47,746 bases of DNA from Desulfobacula sp. Its GTDB lineage: Bacteria > Desulfobacterota > Desulfobacteria > Desulfobacterales > Desulfobacteraceae. Where the stretch lies: assembly GCA_021647625.1 (NCBI GenBank), contig JAKIUJ010000004.1, positions 1 to 47,746 on the forward strand, in the 5' to 3' direction. Made by a program: the position numbers and the translations under genes. Under the pieces are notes generated by a model. That model saw only the letters and a program-made list of their open reading frames with translations, was not told the DNA's origin and did no database searches. Each line of letters starts with the position of its first letter. Position 1 is the stretch's first letter. Below, piece by piece: positions 28,286 to 37,654 of the stretch.

Positions 28286-29245
28286 TTAATAGCTGAACCT
28301 CTGCTTTTGATCAATTGTGTTTTTAATCCAGTGTGCAATACAAAAGAGTCCTGAACAGATCAGCAGCAGTATAAGGGCAGCGCCATATCCTTTCATCAGT
28401 TCGGACGGGTCTGAATATTCCGATGCAATATAATAAATGTAAAATGGCAGAGCCTCAAAATTTGAAAAAATGGATTTGGGGATACCAGCTGTGGCGACAA
28501 CCCCGGTGAGCATGATAACCGCTGTATCTTCCGCGCATCGTCCAATGGCAAGAACAAGACCGCTGACAATATCGGACAAAGCCGTGGGTAAGAGTACAAA
28601 GATAATGTTTTCAAGCCGCGTTGCCCCAAGGGCGGGTGCAGTTAATCGAACTTGAAAAGGCAGACTTTCCATAGCAGTCTGGGTCGTTTTAACAATATAG
28701 GGCAGTACTAAAAATGCCAGGGACAGGGCTGAAATTAACAGGCAGGGGAAAATCCGATTGCTGAAAAAATGATGTAAAAAAATAGTAATGGAAAATCCGA
28801 AAAGCCCAACAACAATAGAGGGTATCCCGGCAAGGATATCAACCATCAGGCTGAAAAACCATTTTTGATTTGCCGGTGCATACTCTGAAAGGTAAATGCC
28901 TGATGCAATACCCACGGGCATCGCAAAGCTGATAGCCAGCAATATCAAGGAAAGGGTACCGATAATGGCCGGGAAAAGACCGCCAAACACCTGGCGTTTT
29001 AAAAGAAGTCCATCTAAAGGACGGGTATCGGCAAATATCAGGTCGAGATTGATTGTTTTGTATCCTTTCACAACAAGGAAACCAATAATGATACTCACTG
29101 CTGATATCAGCAGCAGAGCACAGCCCCAGGAGAAGGCGACAAGCAATCGGTCAAAAAATGGTTTTTTCATCCCTGTTGTCTCCTGTCCAGAATGCGGGCG
29201 GCAAGGATGCCGCAGCTTGTCAGAAGATACAGGACACTGCCGCAA
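28286..29245 (-). CDS. pstA: Phosphate-type ABC permease
   Basis: PVGIASGIYLSEYAP, DILAGIPSIVVGLFGF, TALSDIVSGLVLAIGRCAEDTAVIMLTG. Start likely internal (about 29170, MKKPFFDRLLV). Confidence 0.88.
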   Translation of the reverse strand: MRQCPVSSDKLRHPCRPHSGQETTGMKKPFFDRLLVAFSWGCALLLISAVSIIIGFLVVKGYKTINLDLIFADTRPLDGLLLKRQVFGGLFPAIIGTLSLILLAISFAMPVGIASGIYLSEYAPANQKWFFSLMVDILAGIPSIVVGLFGFSITIFLHHFFSNRIFPCLLISALSLAFLVLPYIVKTTQTAMESLPFQVRLTAPALGATRLENIIFVLLPTALSDIVSGLVLAIGRCAEDTAVIMLTGVVATAGIPKSIFSNFEALPFYIYYIASEYSDPSELMKGYGAALILLLICSGLFCIAHWIKNTIDQKQRFSY

Positions 29246-30024
29246 ATAAAAATGGTTTTAAATTCAATACTGTCAAAATCGGCAGCAATGATCATGGCGA
29301 TGTGTGCCGTTAAAGTTCTTGCCGAGTCCAGAATGGAAGACGGCAGCATTACGGAGTTTCCACTGATCATAAGGGCAATCAGGGTATCCCCCATGGCTCT
29401 GCCGAATCCAAGAATAAGCCCGGTTAATAGACCTGGCCAGGCATGGGGGATGATGACATAAATTAATTTTTGAAATGGTGTTCCGCCCAGTGCGTCAGCT
29501 GCAAGAAGAAAATTTTTGGGAACACGTGCAAAACTTTGGGAAAAAAACAGGATCATGGTGGGACAGATTAATATCCCCAGCATCAGTGATGCTGTTAAAA
29601 TGCTCATTCCCGAACCATAACTGAATACTTGTCTCACAACCGGTACCAGCAGGAATACCCCGACAAAACCGTAGATAACCGTTGGAATGGCGGTCATGAA
29701 TTGAACCAGCTTTTTTAATAATTTCCCCGGGCCATGGGGGGATGTGATCTGGATGAAAAAGGAGCATCCAAGGCTGATGGGAAAACCGATCAATAAGCTT
29801 AAGCCTGCAATATAAAGTGTTCCAACAATCATCGCCAATATGCCAAACTGCCCATGGCCCGGAGACCATGGGTCAGTCAAGATATTCATCAGCAGTCCGC
29901 TTTCCAATACAGGCAGGCTTAGCAGGATCATGAATCCTAATATGAGAAGGGTTGCTGCCCCGCTTAAAACAGCAGCACCTGAAAAAAATAGTTGTGCAAG
30001 ATTTTCTTTAACAGCAAATCGCAT
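29167..30024 (-). CDS. pstC: Phosphate-type ABC permease
   Basis: FMTAIPTVIYGFVGVFLLVP, GLLTGLILGFGRAMGDTLIALMISGN. Confidence 0.88.
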   Translation of the reverse strand: MRFAVKENLAQLFFSGAAVLSGAATLLILGFMILLSLPVLESGLLMNILTDPWSPGHGQFGILAMIVGTLYIAGLSLLIGFPISLGCSFFIQITSPHGPGKLLKKLVQFMTAIPTVIYGFVGVFLLVPVVRQVFSYGSGMSILTASLMLGILICPTMILFFSQSFARVPKNFLLAADALGGTPFQKLIYVIIPHAWPGLLTGLILGFGRAMGDTLIALMISGNSVMLPSSILDSARTLTAHIAMIIAADFDSIEFKTIFICGSVLYLLTSCGILAARILDRRQQG

Positions 30025-30839
30025 TATTTTACAGGAATAAAACCCTTTTGAGCAGCAATAGCCTGACCGTCAGGGCTTAATAAATAGTCAATGAATTTTT
30101 TGGCAATTCCTTTTGCACTTCCCTTTGTATTGCTGAAAAGTCCCCTGGCAACTTTGTACTGACCTGTCCTGACCGTTTCAAGGGTTGGTGTTACACCATC
30201 TAAGGTGACCTGCATAACCGTGCTGTCAACATATCCCACAGAGATATATCCAATGGCATACGGGTTATTGACGACAGCAGATTTCATGGCACCGTTTGAA
30301 GCGACAAAATTGGCTCTTCCTATGATTTCCCCTTTTTTCAGCGCTTTTTTCCAGAATACCGCGCGCGTCCCGCTGGATGCATCTCTGGTGTATATGTTTA
30401 TGGCCCTGTCATCTCCGCCAAGATTTTTCCAATTGCTAATTCTTCCGGCATAGATATCCTGCAATTGTTTGTTGGTCAGCTTTTTAACAGGGTTGTGCGG
30501 ATTGACAACAGCGGCAACACCGTCAATAGCCCATTTGTACAGGGCAAGACCGTATTTTTTTACTTCGGTTTCGGTAGCCTGCCTTCCTGAATTTCCGATA
30601 TTGACAAGACCTTCTCCCACCTGTTTGATGCCTGCCCCTGATCCGCCTCCGGCAATGATGATCTGAATATCCGGATTAAAGGTCATGATCCTTTTTGCAA
30701 CTTCCTTCATGACAGGAATATGGGCAGTACCGCCTGAAATTCGCAGTATTCCTTTTTCTTCCTTGAATGCATCTAATCCGGATGCCAAACAAAATCCTGC
30801 TTGCAGAAGTATAATGGCTAAAACAATTATTTTTTTCAT
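30024..30839 (-). CDS. pstS: Phosphate-type ABC substrate-binding protein
   Basis: GGGSGAGIKQVGEGLVNIGNSGR, DIYAGRISNWKNLGG, RDASSGTRAVFW. Confidence 0.88.
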   Translation of the reverse strand: MKKIIVLAIILLQAGFCLASGLDAFKEEKGILRISGGTAHIPVMKEVAKRIMTFNPDIQIIIAGGGSGAGIKQVGEGLVNIGNSGRQATETEVKKYGLALYKWAIDGVAAVVNPHNPVKKLTNKQLQDIYAGRISNWKNLGGDDRAINIYTRDASSGTRAVFWKKALKKGEIIGRANFVASNGAMKSAVVNNPYAIGYISVGYVDSTVMQVTLDGVTPTLETVRTGQYKVARGLFSNTKGSAKGIAKKFIDYLLSPDGQAIAAQKGFIPVK

Positions 30840-30860
30840 ATGAATCCCCTTAATTTAGTT

Positions 30861-31460
30861 TTAATGTCGATATACCCGGCTTCGATCAAGCGCGTATGTC
30901 CATGGTGCACCGGAATTTTTCCATCCATTAACAAGGCGTTTGCCGTTTTTATAACTCCCGGGGATATTTATGGTGCCCCCTTCAAATCCGTCTATGATGT
31001 TATAGACGTTTTTAAAACCGGCTGCGGCCATGAGGTTTACAGATGCAGCACTTCTTGCACCGGATCGGCACATTACAAAAATAGTATCTGTTTTTTTGAA
31101 TTTCTTTCTAACCTCTTCTATAAAATTTTCATTTGCAGTCATTGATATCTTCATCGTCAGCAGATTAACGCTTTTATTTAAGAATTTTAAGGGAATATTG
31201 ACAGCCATGGGGGCATGACCGACAAAAATGTATTCACCAGGGGTTCTGACATCCAGTATTTTTATTTTATCCGGATTGACTTGCCATTTGGCATAGGTTT
31301 GCTGTGCAGTTATATAAAGGTTTAAAATCGTTTGTTTCTTTTTCGGTACAGGCGGCTGTGCACCAAAACAGCTTAAAGAAAAGCTGAGAACAATAAACGG
31401 GATAATTAAGGCGGAATATATTCTTTTTTTCATTTTTTTCTCCATTTCCATTAAAATCAA
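30861..31460 (-). CDS. Secreted rhodanese-domain protein
   Basis: Signal/lipoprotein-like N-terminus; DVRTPGEYIFVGHAPMAVNIPL; VMCRSGARSAASVNLM active-site loop. Confidence 0.88.
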   Translation of the reverse strand: MILMEMEKKMKKRIYSALIIPFIVLSFSLSCFGAQPPVPKKKQTILNLYITAQQTYAKWQVNPDKIKILDVRTPGEYIFVGHAPMAVNIPLKFLNKSVNLLTMKISMTANENFIEEVRKKFKKTDTIFVMCRSGARSAASVNLMAAAGFKNVYNIIDGFEGGTINIPGSYKNGKRLVNGWKNSGAPWTYALDRSRVYRH

Positions 31461-31501
31461 GGTTTAGTCTTATATAAACATAATTATTTGTGTGACCCGG
31501 C

Positions 31502-31969
31502 CTATTTGCATAACCCTTTAAAAACCTGTCTTAAGATTGTGTCTTTAATCGGATAGAACAGGACCGATTCTGAATCGTTTGTATTTGGAATTTGTCTTGG
31601 CTCGTCCGTGGAGTTTTTCCTTACTATTGTCTCCTTGATGGAAAAGCAGAAATGATCAGCTCCCCGATTTATCTCAAGCCATTGACTGCATTGGTCATGG
31701 GAGCCGATAAACAGAACAAAAAGCACGTGTTTTTTGATAGACACTATAAGCCTGTATCCATTACCCAGCCGGTACTTAATACAACTTTTAACTCGCAGCT
31801 CACCATGGTGGCTTAAGGACCCAATGCAGTTAAACTTTTTTTTTGATGTCTTAAACAAAAACAAAATATCAAACGCTTTTTTTACCGCTTTTTTTGCTTT
31901 GGCACCGGATTTGTTAAGTCTTATGCATTGTTTCTTAAACCGGGGGTGGTATTTGATCTGCTCAATCAT
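31502..31969 (-). CDS. RelE/HigB-like N-terminal domain with an extra C-terminal extension
   Basis: MIEQIKYHPRFKKQCIRL...KYRLGNGYRLIVSIKKHVLFVLFIGSHDQCSQWLE; no adjacent antitoxin recognised. Confidence 0.45.
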   Translation of the reverse strand: MIEQIKYHPRFKKQCIRLNKSGAKAKKAVKKAFDILFLFKTSKKKFNCIGSLSHHGELRVKSCIKYRLGNGYRLIVSIKKHVLFVLFIGSHDQCSQWLEINRGADHFCFSIKETIVRKNSTDEPRQIPNTNDSESVLFYPIKDTILRQVFKGLCK

Positions 31970-32084
31970 TTTGTATCAATTTCAGCTGGACTAAAAGTTT
32001 TGCTACGCAATGTGATTTCATCCAGCACCAATTGTAATAGGGCCGATATGTTTGCAAGAACCTCATTATACCTTAAGATTAAAA

Positions 32085-33224
32085 TTAAATCATTTCAAGA
32101 AATGCTTCGATCCTTACCCTGAGTTGCTCTGTATCGGATTCAGAGTAATCGGTTTCAATATGCAGGTATGGCAGTTTACAATTGTCATTAACAAATTTTT
32201 GTACCTGCACAGCTTCAATATTGTATGTATGACAGGCCTGCCAGGTGAGGTCCACAACACCATCGATTGAAAATTGTGAGATCATTTCATCAAGAAGGTC
32301 TATCCGTCCCTGATTCGGGCTCATCACAGAGCACGGAATAGACAGGTATTGTTCGGCAAGCGCTAAAAAAGGTTCTTTGGTCTCATCAATCTGAAAGGTT
32401 TGCTTATAACCACTACAGTTTTCAAAGGCCACGACATTGGCACCGGATTCCTCAATAATTTTAACCACCTTGTCAGATCCTAAGCCAATGGGTACCCCGG
32501 TCAGAAGAATTCGGGGCGTATCAATTTTATAAGGGGTGTCTCCATTTTTGATCAGAGTGTTGCAAACATCAATGATTTCATCAATCAGGTCAATACCTTT
32601 TTGTTTGTCGGCGAAAAAACCGGTTTTAAACAGTATTTCAACAAGTTCCATACCGGTTAAGGGTGAGGGTGTAGCCTTTGTTATATCCATCAGCCTTTTT
32701 TTAGCTTTCCGTTCCCGGTTCAACAATTCAATGGCGCTGGTGATTTTTTCCCGGGTAATTTGATTGCCGGTCATGTCTTCTATAACGGTTTTCAGATTTA
32801 AAATTTCATTTTTCCAGGGTTCCAGAAACAGGTCAAAATTTTGCTGCTGGGGAAGCTGCAGCACGTGAACCGGTTTGATATCAGACATGAGCTCAAACAT
32901 TTTCTTTTTCCCGTCACAGGTTGTGTCTGCAACAATTATATCTGAGAATCTGAAAAACGGGCATGTATCTGACACAGCAAAACCATAGCTGCTCTTGATT
33001 AAAGGGCAAAGGTTCCTGGGAAGGGTTTCCTCTGCCACTTCAATCGGGTCATGGCGCGTCCCGCACAAGGGAAGCGGGATGGCCCCTGCTGCCACAGCAA
33101 GCTCAGTGGGTGCATACAGGCAATAAAACCCGATAGCATGGTTTCCTTTTCTCTTGTGTTCTTCTATATCGTTAATGTTTAGTTCGGCATTCTGCTGAAG
33201 TTTTTTTAAAAGTTGCTGTTTCAT
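32085..33224 (-). CDS. 2-hydroxyacyl-CoA dehydratase / double-cubane cluster-type protein 2
   Basis: APTELAVAAGAIPLPLCG, LPRNLCPLIKS, DTTCDGKKKMFELM, WQACHTYN. Confidence 0.87.
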   Translation of the reverse strand: MKQQLLKKLQQNAELNINDIEEHKRKGNHAIGFYCLYAPTELAVAAGAIPLPLCGTRHDPIEVAEETLPRNLCPLIKSSYGFAVSDTCPFFRFSDIIVADTTCDGKKKMFELMSDIKPVHVLQLPQQQNFDLFLEPWKNEILNLKTVIEDMTGNQITREKITSAIELLNRERKAKKRLMDITKATPSPLTGMELVEILFKTGFFADKQKGIDLIDEIIDVCNTLIKNGDTPYKIDTPRILLTGVPIGLGSDKVVKIIEESGANVVAFENCSGYKQTFQIDETKEPFLALAEQYLSIPCSVMSPNQGRIDLLDEMISQFSIDGVVDLTWQACHTYNIEAVQVQKFVNDNCKLPYLHIETDYSESDTEQLRVRIEAFLEMI

Positions 33225-33982
33225 TTGATTTGCTTTCCATTTTCCATTGCAATAAGTGCGGCGCCGACTGCGCCATTTATTTCAGGGGGTTGCGGTACTA
33301 ATATTTCTCTTTGGGTCATCTGTGCCAGCCGTTCAACAATAAAGGGATTGTTGGCAACCCCGCCGGTAAATACAACCGGTCCCTTGGGGCAAACCCTGTT
33401 CAGCATTGAAACTGCTCTTTTTAGAACGGCAAGATGCAGTCCCCTGGCAATTTCATTGGGGTTTTCTCCTTTTGCAACCAGTGAGGTCACCTCAGATTCT
33501 GCAAATACGGTGCACATGCTGCTGATACTAAGGTCTTTTTTTGCAATCATTGCTTCATTCCCAAAGGTATCAATACTGAACCCAAGGGTTTTGGCCATGA
33601 TTTCAAGAAATTTACCGGTTCCGGCAGCACACCGGTCATTCATTTCAAATTGGATCACTTTGCCGGAATCATTAAGCTTGATAACTTTACTGTCCTGACC
33701 ACCGATGTCCAGAACTGATAAAACTTTTGGGAAAAAATGGACAGCCCCTCTTGCATGGGCCTTTATCTCGGTGATGGTCGCTGTATTGTGCTCAATTTCA
33801 AAAAGATTTCTTCCGTATCCCGTTGCTAATATTCGATCAAATTTTAATCCGTTGATTAATTGTTTTGCCTGGCCGATGGGGTCAAATCCGGTATCTGCTT
33901 TCCGTATTTCACTGATGTCCCCATTCTTTATAGTGACACATTCAATTGACCTGGAGCCAATATCTATACCTGCACTGATCAT
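33221..33982 (-). CDS. BcrAD/BadFG/HgdC-type ATPase activator
   Basis: AGIDIGSRSIECV, DIGGQDSKVIKL, NDRCAAGTGKFLEIMA, FTGGVANN; ATGA overlap with 32085..33224. Confidence 0.93.
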   Translation of the reverse strand: MISAGIDIGSRSIECVTIKNGDISEIRKADTGFDPIGQAKQLINGLKFDRILATGYGRNLFEIEHNTATITEIKAHARGAVHFFPKVLSVLDIGGQDSKVIKLNDSGKVIQFEMNDRCAAGTGKFLEIMAKTLGFSIDTFGNEAMIAKKDLSISSMCTVFAESEVTSLVAKGENPNEIARGLHLAVLKRAVSMLNRVCPKGPVVFTGGVANNPFIVERLAQMTQREILVPQPPEINGAVGAALIAMENGKQIK

Positions 33983-34038
33983 AAAAAAATATTCCTATCA
34001 ATTAAAATTAACTATTCATAGATCAGGCAGATAAGCAA

Positions 34039-34084
34039 AATCAAATTGATTGTTCTGATTAAAAACAGGTTCAATATCGAATAT
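34039..34084 (-). promoter_or_regulatory. Bipartite promoter/operator motif upstream of the activator/double-cubane operon
   Basis: Minus strand ATATTCGATAT (34084-34074)-N18-GAACAATCAATTTGAT (34055 downward), same blocks and spacing as 16053-16097. Confidence 0.65.
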
Positions 34085-34139
34085 TACTATATGGTTAATC
34101 GTGATATTAAATATTCTATTATTCTAAGTTTTTTCTCAT

Positions 34140-34311
34140 ATGTTTTTATATGATTATGCGGATGTGAAGAATCGGAGAAATTGCAGGATTTATTGCCGCA
34201 AGCTTGGCATATGGCAGGGTTGAAATGATTATGAAGAGTGTTGGCCATGTCCTTGACATGGCTTTTTTAAAAGCAGTATTTAAATCTAAATATCAGACTT
34301 GTCTTCTATAA
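34140..34311 (+). pseudogene. Frameshifted remnant resembling the TIGR02757 (DUF2400) family
   Basis: MFLYDYADVKNR then, shifted by one nt, EIAGFIAASLAYGRVEMIMKSVGHVLDMAFLKAVFKSKYQTCLL*. Confidence 0.5.
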
Positions 34312-34762
34312 CAAACTGGCTGATAAGGGTCTCAAGCTTTTTTGTATTAAGACTCATGTGATCAGCGTCAGTTATAATACGCAAGGAAAAAATATTTGTC
34401 GTTGATCAGTATTTGGAAATTGGATAAAATTTGATCGGATAATTCATCCGATATTGACGCTTAATTTGAGCAAAAAACTGTCTTGACATTGGGGTCCACT
34501 ATAGTCTGACATGGTGTAAGCCTCCCGAAATTTTTGAAAGTTGGCCTATTCTCCCATGCTATTGCTCCAATTAGAAGATGCGGTTCCTTGAGCGCTTACA
34601 CAATACCGATCAATGATATCTGCAAAATTTTTGACGTCCCCATTCAAACCCTTACTGTGCGTGTCTTTGAAAAATAAAATTGATTTCAGAATTCAACAGT
34701 ACCGTTCCTATAACATCCTGAATATTCAGAGGTATTTGATTTAAGAAAAAGTTAAGTTTTCA

Positions 34763-35392
34763 TTACTCATTTGAAAAAACAAGTCTCACACCAAATCCTA
34801 TAAATATAGATCCTGGCAACCACCGCTTGAATAGTGAGGATTTGAAAAAAAATTGTAGCTTATTAGAAGCTTTTGATGCCAGTAAAATATAAAAAATGCA
34901 CACCGCCGTTCCCAACAAACTAAACAATATTCCCAATAAAAAAATTTGAGCAATTGGTGTTCTGGATGCTTCATCAACAAACTGTGGCAAGTAAGATATA
35001 AAAAAAATAGCAATTTTGGGGTTCAGGATATTTATTAGAATTCCTTTTGTGAAGGGGGTTATTTTTTTTTGATGTGACAATGTCGACATATCTTCACCGC
35101 TATCTTTTGTAATAACGAAGGATAGACCAAGATAGATTAAATATGCCGCTCCTATTATTTTCAAAAAGCCAAATATCACAGTAGATTTGAGTATCAAAAC
35201 TGATAATCCACAAGCAGCAGCAAGCACTTGGAGAAAAAAACCGACTTGAAGCCCCCATACCGCATCCATCCCGCATTTAAATCCTTTAGAAGTCGTTTGC
35301 AGAATGGCATAAATTACCGCTGGCCCTGGGATTAGACATGCAATAGTGCTTGTGATTATAAAAACCAATAGTGTTTCCATTGAAGGGATCAT
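34763..35392 (-). CDS. LysE/RhtB-family exporter
   Basis: TSTIACLIPGPAVIYAILQTTSKGFKCGMDAVWGLQVG, KIIGAAYLIYLGLSF. Confidence 0.9.
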   Translation of the reverse strand: MIPSMETLLVFIITSTIACLIPGPAVIYAILQTTSKGFKCGMDAVWGLQVGFFLQVLAAACGLSVLILKSTVIFGFLKIIGAAYLIYLGLSFVITKDSGEDMSTLSHQKKITPFTKGILINILNPKIAIFFISYLPQFVDEASRTPIAQIFLLGILFSLLGTAVCIFYILLASKASNKLQFFFKSSLFKRWLPGSIFIGFGVRLVFSNE

Positions 35393-35719
35393 TCAGTTCT
35401 CCTTGGTGATTTTGCATAGCGAATAATTATACTGTTCTGATAAGGCTTATACATCATTTTCTTAAAATTCTTTGAATTACTCTTGATAAGACCTCTTCAA
35501 GTATCGAATAATGCCTGCCCCTATATATTAGCAGACCATCTCCATAAAACGTTGTAGTTGTTATTCCCCAGTTATTTACCGTATCAGCAGTGACAGATTT
35601 GGGATCACTCATTGCTGCCATTGCCACGTCAAACTTCAATAGTACCGCTGTTTTTGAAATATTTTTAAGACCTTTTTATCGGATAAATTCCCTGCCTGTT
35701 CGAATTTATCTCCCTTTTT

Positions 35720-36469
35720 CTATTCTCTTGGCTTTAAAGAGCCAAAATACATATGCCATTTATCAAAAATTGTTTTTAGTTCGCCGGTTTTTAACAATTC
35801 CTGAATACCTTGATCATATATGGCAATCAGCCTTTTTGATTTTTCAGTGTTTGCAAAACGTAAATATAAGTTCTTTTCAAAAATAACGCGCATTTCCATC
35901 ATATCCATATCTGATTTATGTGTATTCACATAAATTCTCAAATCTGAAAAGGGGTGTATAAAAAAATCGCCTCTTTTTATTTTAACCAGTTCCCATCCTT
36001 GTTCCTGCTTATTTACCTCATTTAATATTACATCAACATCAAGATAGTGTGAGAAACCATATCCTCGTAGCCAGACCACCTTTTTACCTTCTATACTTTT
36101 TTGTCCCAGCCATTTATCTATGATACCCTTACGATATATTACTCCTATGGGTTCGCTGTCTATGGGATATCGGGGAAAGAGATCGTCAGTCTTGGAAGCA
36201 TAATATCCAATAAGCATGACGTCAAATTTTCGATTTTGCATCATTTTCTTGGCTCTTATCCAGGGAAGAATACGAAAGCTTATTTTTATCTTAGATGGTT
36301 CATATATCCTTCTGAGAATCTCAAAATACAGGCCGGTTCCGTCTCTATTTGTTACATTTTCCCAATAGGGAGTTGCGATGTTTATTGATGTAATTTTCAC
36401 ATTTTGGGCATGCAGGTCTGAAAATATGAATAAAATAATAAAAATCATAAAAACAATTCTGTTTTTCAT
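35720..36469 (-). CDS. Family-3-like periplasmic substrate-binding protein
   Basis: Signal peptide; YFEILRRIYEPSKIKISFRILPWIRAKKMMQNRKFDVMLIGYYAS; C-terminal GIQELLKTGELKTIFDKW. Confidence 0.8.
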   Translation of the reverse strand: MKNRIVFMIFIILFIFSDLHAQNVKITSINIATPYWENVTNRDGTGLYFEILRRIYEPSKIKISFRILPWIRAKKMMQNRKFDVMLIGYYASKTDDLFPRYPIDSEPIGVIYRKGIIDKWLGQKSIEGKKVVWLRGYGFSHYLDVDVILNEVNKQEQGWELVKIKRGDFFIHPFSDLRIYVNTHKSDMDMMEMRVIFEKNLYLRFANTEKSKRLIAIYDQGIQELLKTGELKTIFDKWHMYFGSLKPRE

Positions 36470-36484
36470 GGTTTTTTCCTCTCA

Positions 36485-36964
36485 TTAATTTATTATTAGT
36501 TCCATATACACATCTGCTGTTTCGTATATAGTATCTTCAGGAACAGAAGCATGCTTGAACCCAAGTGATTCATACAGATGGACAGCAGTGGTCAGTTTTT
36601 TATTTGATACAAGGATGAGTTTTTTAAATCCCATTTTACGAGCTACTTTTATTGACTCTACTGTAAGCATACGACCAATTCCTTTTCCCTGGATATCTTG
36701 CGAAACTGCAAGTTTCGCAAGTTCTGCAGTACTATCGTCTTCCCTAATAATTGCACAGGTTCCCACCACAAAGCCTTCCATCATGGCCATCAGTATTTTA
36801 CCACCCTGTTCAACGATAACCTGTCGTGGCTTGTCAAGATATTTTAAATCTGCAGGTTCGAAAAGTTCATAATTTGTAAGCCATTCCAGGTTCAACTGTT
36901 TAAATACTTCAGCATATTTGTCTGCAAAAGGTATAATTTGTATTTTATCACTAAATAGAATCAT
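36485..36964 (-). CDS. GNAT-family N-acetyltransferase
   Basis: AELAKLAVSQDIQGKGIGRMLTVESIKVARKMGFKKLILVSNKKLTTAVHLYESLGF. Confidence 0.9.
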   Translation of the reverse strand: MILFSDKIQIIPFADKYAEVFKQLNLEWLTNYELFEPADLKYLDKPRQVIVEQGGKILMAMMEGFVVGTCAIIREDDSTAELAKLAVSQDIQGKGIGRMLTVESIKVARKMGFKKLILVSNKKLTTAVHLYESLGFKHASVPEDTIYETADVYMELIIN

Positions 36965-37201
36965 TATTGGTCCCTATAAAATTAAATTTTAATATTCTTT
37001 GGATACAACTTTATTATTAATTATTAATTATTACAATACTTGTTGACCTGATATTTTGTTATTTGACCCATAAGACATAGACATAAATTACACACTCAAT
37101 TTACTATGAAAACCGATTAAAAAAAACTTGAGAACAGATTTATTGAAAGAAAGATTAAAGTTAAACAAAACAACTATTTTAGCGGTCATCAAACTGCCTA
37201 A

Positions 37202-37305
37202 CGCCCATTATAATAGTCAAAGCTTGATTTGAAACAAAAAGAATGCTACCATAATGACTGTTACAATGCTCATTATCATAGTTAATGGCTATTATAGTAA
37301 TCATT
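37202..37305. promoter_or_regulatory. Repeated AT-rich operator-like motifs upstream of hipBA
   Basis: Related elements GCCCATTATAATAGTC, CCATAATGACTG, CTCATTATCATAG, GGCTATTATAGTAATC clustered before the hipB start. Confidence 0.45.
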
Positions 37306-37321
37306 TTTTCGGGTGGCACTT

Positions 37322-37654
37322 ATGGCAAAACAAAGAACATATTCGAAATACGCTCAAGAAGCGGCTCAATTACTTGGAAAGCAAATCAAGCTTGCTCGTA
37401 AACAAAGAAAGTGGTCTGAACAAAATTTGGCTGACAGGGCTGGTATATCAAGAACAACACTACAAAAAATAGAACGTGGTGAAATGACCTGTGCAATTGG
37501 GCTGGTCTTTGAGACTGCTGCTTTAGTGGGACTCAACTTATTTGAACAAGACAGGCTCCCTCTTTCGATAAGCATAGAGAATGCAAACAATAAATTAGCT
37601 CTCATGCCACGCCGTATCAAACCTAAAACAAAGGCGGTAGATGATGACTTCTAA
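37322..37654 (+). CDS. hipB: HipB-like XRE-family antitoxin/regulator
   Basis: HTH: LADRAGISRTTLQKIERGEMTCAIGLVFETAALVGL; overlaps the hipA start. ATG at 37322. Confidence 0.85.
   Translation: MAKQRTYSKYAQEAAQLLGKQIKLARKQRKWSEQNLADRAGISRTTLQKIERGEMTCAIGLVFETAALVGLNLFEQDRLPLSISIENANNKLALMPRRIKPKTKAVDDDF

Noticed and set aside
31508-31514. GCATAAC near 31508 as a third attC box
   Set aside because: No flanking imperfect dyad or partner GTT box found; chance heptamer match.
34140-34311. Plus-strand terminator GCCATGTC-ctt-GACATGGC-TTTTTT as a stand-alone terminator feature
   Set aside because: It lies within what appears to be coding remnant sequence with no obvious expressed upstream gene; reported only as an observation.
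35454-35639. 61-aa minus-strand ORF as a gene
   Set aside because: Short, no recognised domain; it may be a fragment but I cannot support a product.
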